Part shown: one piece after another, positions 63,205 through 64,000 of the stretch
Layout of the letters: every line of letters starts with the position of its first letter
Numbering within the stretch: position 1 is the stretch's first letter
NCBI GenBank assembly: GCA_022984795.1
Contig: JALIHJ010000016.1
Coordinates: 124,001 to 188,000 of the forward strand
From: Fabrea salina
Taxonomy: Eukaryota; Ciliophora; Heterotrichea; Heterotrichida; Fabreidae
DNA: 64,000 nt
Direction of reading: 5' to 3'
Made by a program: the position numbers and the translations under genes
The notes under the pieces: model-generated
What the model saw: only the letters and a program-made list of their open reading frames with translations
Told to the model about the DNA's origin: nothing
Databases searched by the model: none

Positions 63205-64000
63205 TTAAATTTCTCCAAGTTTACGTTTATACTCTTGAAGTTCTTGTTTGTACCCTTCTAGAGTTTTAAGTTTTTTGCGGTATACTTTTTCGTCATTTTG
63301 CTTTAAGAACTCAAGGTCTTCTAAGTGCTTTTTGGAAAACTGCAAGGACCTTTCGCATACCTCAGTTCGGGCCTGCAGTTGTTGGAACTCATCATACATA
63401 GCTTTGTTTTTATGTTGGTTTCCAAGGCTTTCTTTAAGTCTTTGTTTCAGAAGTTCCAAGTCAGCTTCGGGGTCGGAGTCACTTGTTCCTTTCATAGCGT
63501 TTTGTTCTAAGTCAAGCATTTCTTTTTCAGACTTCTTTTTGATCTCGGCTAAGTCTTTGTCGTAATGGAGTTTCATTTCTGTGTACTTATTGTCGAGTTG
63601 TGCAAGGCGTTCACTGGCTTCTTGGTACTGTTTAAGTAGTTCGTTTTCAATGCGGCTTCTTTTTTGGAGGATTTCAAGGTTTTCTTGGGTGTAAGTGAGT
63701 AAGGACTCTAAAGAAATAACAGAGCTGTCCCTTTCTTTGCTGTGGAGTTCGTTTTGGAGGAGTTCTACGTCAGTACTGAGCTGTAAGTACTGTTCTTGCA
63801 TTTCAGACTTAGTTTTGGAGTACTTTTGCTTAGTAGAGTCTATTTCGTCTTTGACTTTTTGGACTTCTTTGTCGAGGTCTTGGGTTTGTTGGTTTTTTTC
63901 TTCAGAGAGTTTTTCCATGTTTTCAATTTCAGTTTTCAGTAGAGTCAGTTCGGTTTCTTTTTCTAAACACTTGGACCTTACTCGTTCGTACTCCTGGTAA
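63205..64000 (-). CDS. Coiled-coil protein, C-terminal part (cut by right edge)
   Basis: The minus-strand frame is open from the right edge to TAA at 63205, at least 264 residues; an internal ATG at 63918 is not the true start because the frame continues upstream of it. The protein is coiled coil throughout, rich in E, K, Q and L, with a short break at about GTSDSDPEADLE. No IFT, kinesin or intermediate-filament signature could be recognised. Its stop touches the stop of the M16 gene with no base between. Probably a ciliary or cytoskeletal rod protein. Confidence 0.7.
   Translation of the reverse strand, partial: YQEYERVRSKCLEKETELTLLKTEIENMEKLSEEKNQQTQDLDKEVQKVKDEIDSTKQKYSKTKSEMQEQYLQLSTDVELLQNELHSKERDSSVISLESLLTYTQENLEILQKRSRIENELLKQYQEASERLAQLDNKYTEMKLHYDKDLAEIKKKSEKEMLDLEQNAMKGTSDSDPEADLELLKQRLKESLGNQHKNKAMYDEFQQLQARTEVCERSLQFSKKHLEDLEFLKQNDEKVYRKKLKTLEGYKQELQEYKRKLGEI

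Noticed and set aside
1-64000. Transposons, viral remnants, toxin genes or CRISPR
   Set aside because: No transposase, reverse transcriptase, integrase, capsid or Cas motif was seen, and no terminal repeats beyond the gene-conversion tracts.

Overview
The window is a very compact nuclear segment from a ciliate, most likely the somatic (macronuclear) genome of a heterotrich of the Stentor/Fabrea kind. The evidence is direct. Eleven spliceosomal introns can be read out of interrupted frames; nine are exactly 15 nt, one is 16 nt and one is either 15 or 17 nt. All begin GTAA, and the clear ones carry an A six bases from the 3' end and finish TAG or CAG. Genes end in TAA, TAG or TGA, so the standard code is in use; this excludes the reassigned-stop codes of many ciliates. 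The gene content is eukaryotic and ciliary (IFT121/WDR35, BBS1, BBS4, NEK10). The genus cannot be fixed from sequence alone.

Layout: 0-9.4 kb holds importin beta (cut by the left edge), a GAF protein, eS24, small coiled-coil and zinc-finger genes, an OTUD3-like deubiquitinase, RFC1 and PLAA/Doa1. At 9.4-10.6 kb a four-helix membrane protein gene is broken into several frames, next to about 0.5 kb without genes. 10.6-29.8 kb holds a DUF255/SPATA20 protein, a kinase fused to RING/IBR-like zinc modules, a second RFC1 without BRCT, a CDC50 flippase subunit, USP20/33, IFT121, a Ulp1-fold protein with substituted catalytic residues, NEK10 and a membrane RING protein. 29.9-37.2 kb is one giant receptor-like gene (Notch-type LNR repeats, beta-helix-like region, multi-pass C-terminus). 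MORN and DJ-1 genes follow, then tRNA-Lys(CTT) and an 820-bp gene-free stretch rich in inverted repeats. 39.5-41.8 kb is a very acidic repetitive surface protein.

42-45.6 kb is a tandem pair of USP53/54-like genes homogenised by gene conversion, beside a relic of dihydrolipoamide dehydrogenase. 45.6-64 kb carries DUF427, BBS4, an OB-fold protein, ankyrin and zinc-finger genes, a fused fatty acyl-CoA reductase/DHAP acyltransferase, OST48, an FHA protein, a DHHC enzyme, an MT-A70 relative lacking DPPW, BBS1, a Rab, and an M16 (MPP/core-like) gene interrupted by a +1 shift at TCC-TGA. A coiled-coil gene runs off the right edge.

Themes: ciliary transport (IFT121, BBS1, BBS4), ubiquitin/UBL biology (OTUD3-like, USP20/33, two USP53/54-like, a Ulp1 pseudoprotease, PLAA, several RINGs) and DNA replication (two RFC1). 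Packing is extreme: divergent start codons 14-16 bp apart, convergent genes sharing a TTAA as both stop codons, and one same-strand pair separated by a single base. I saw no mobile element, CRISPR array or viral remnant.
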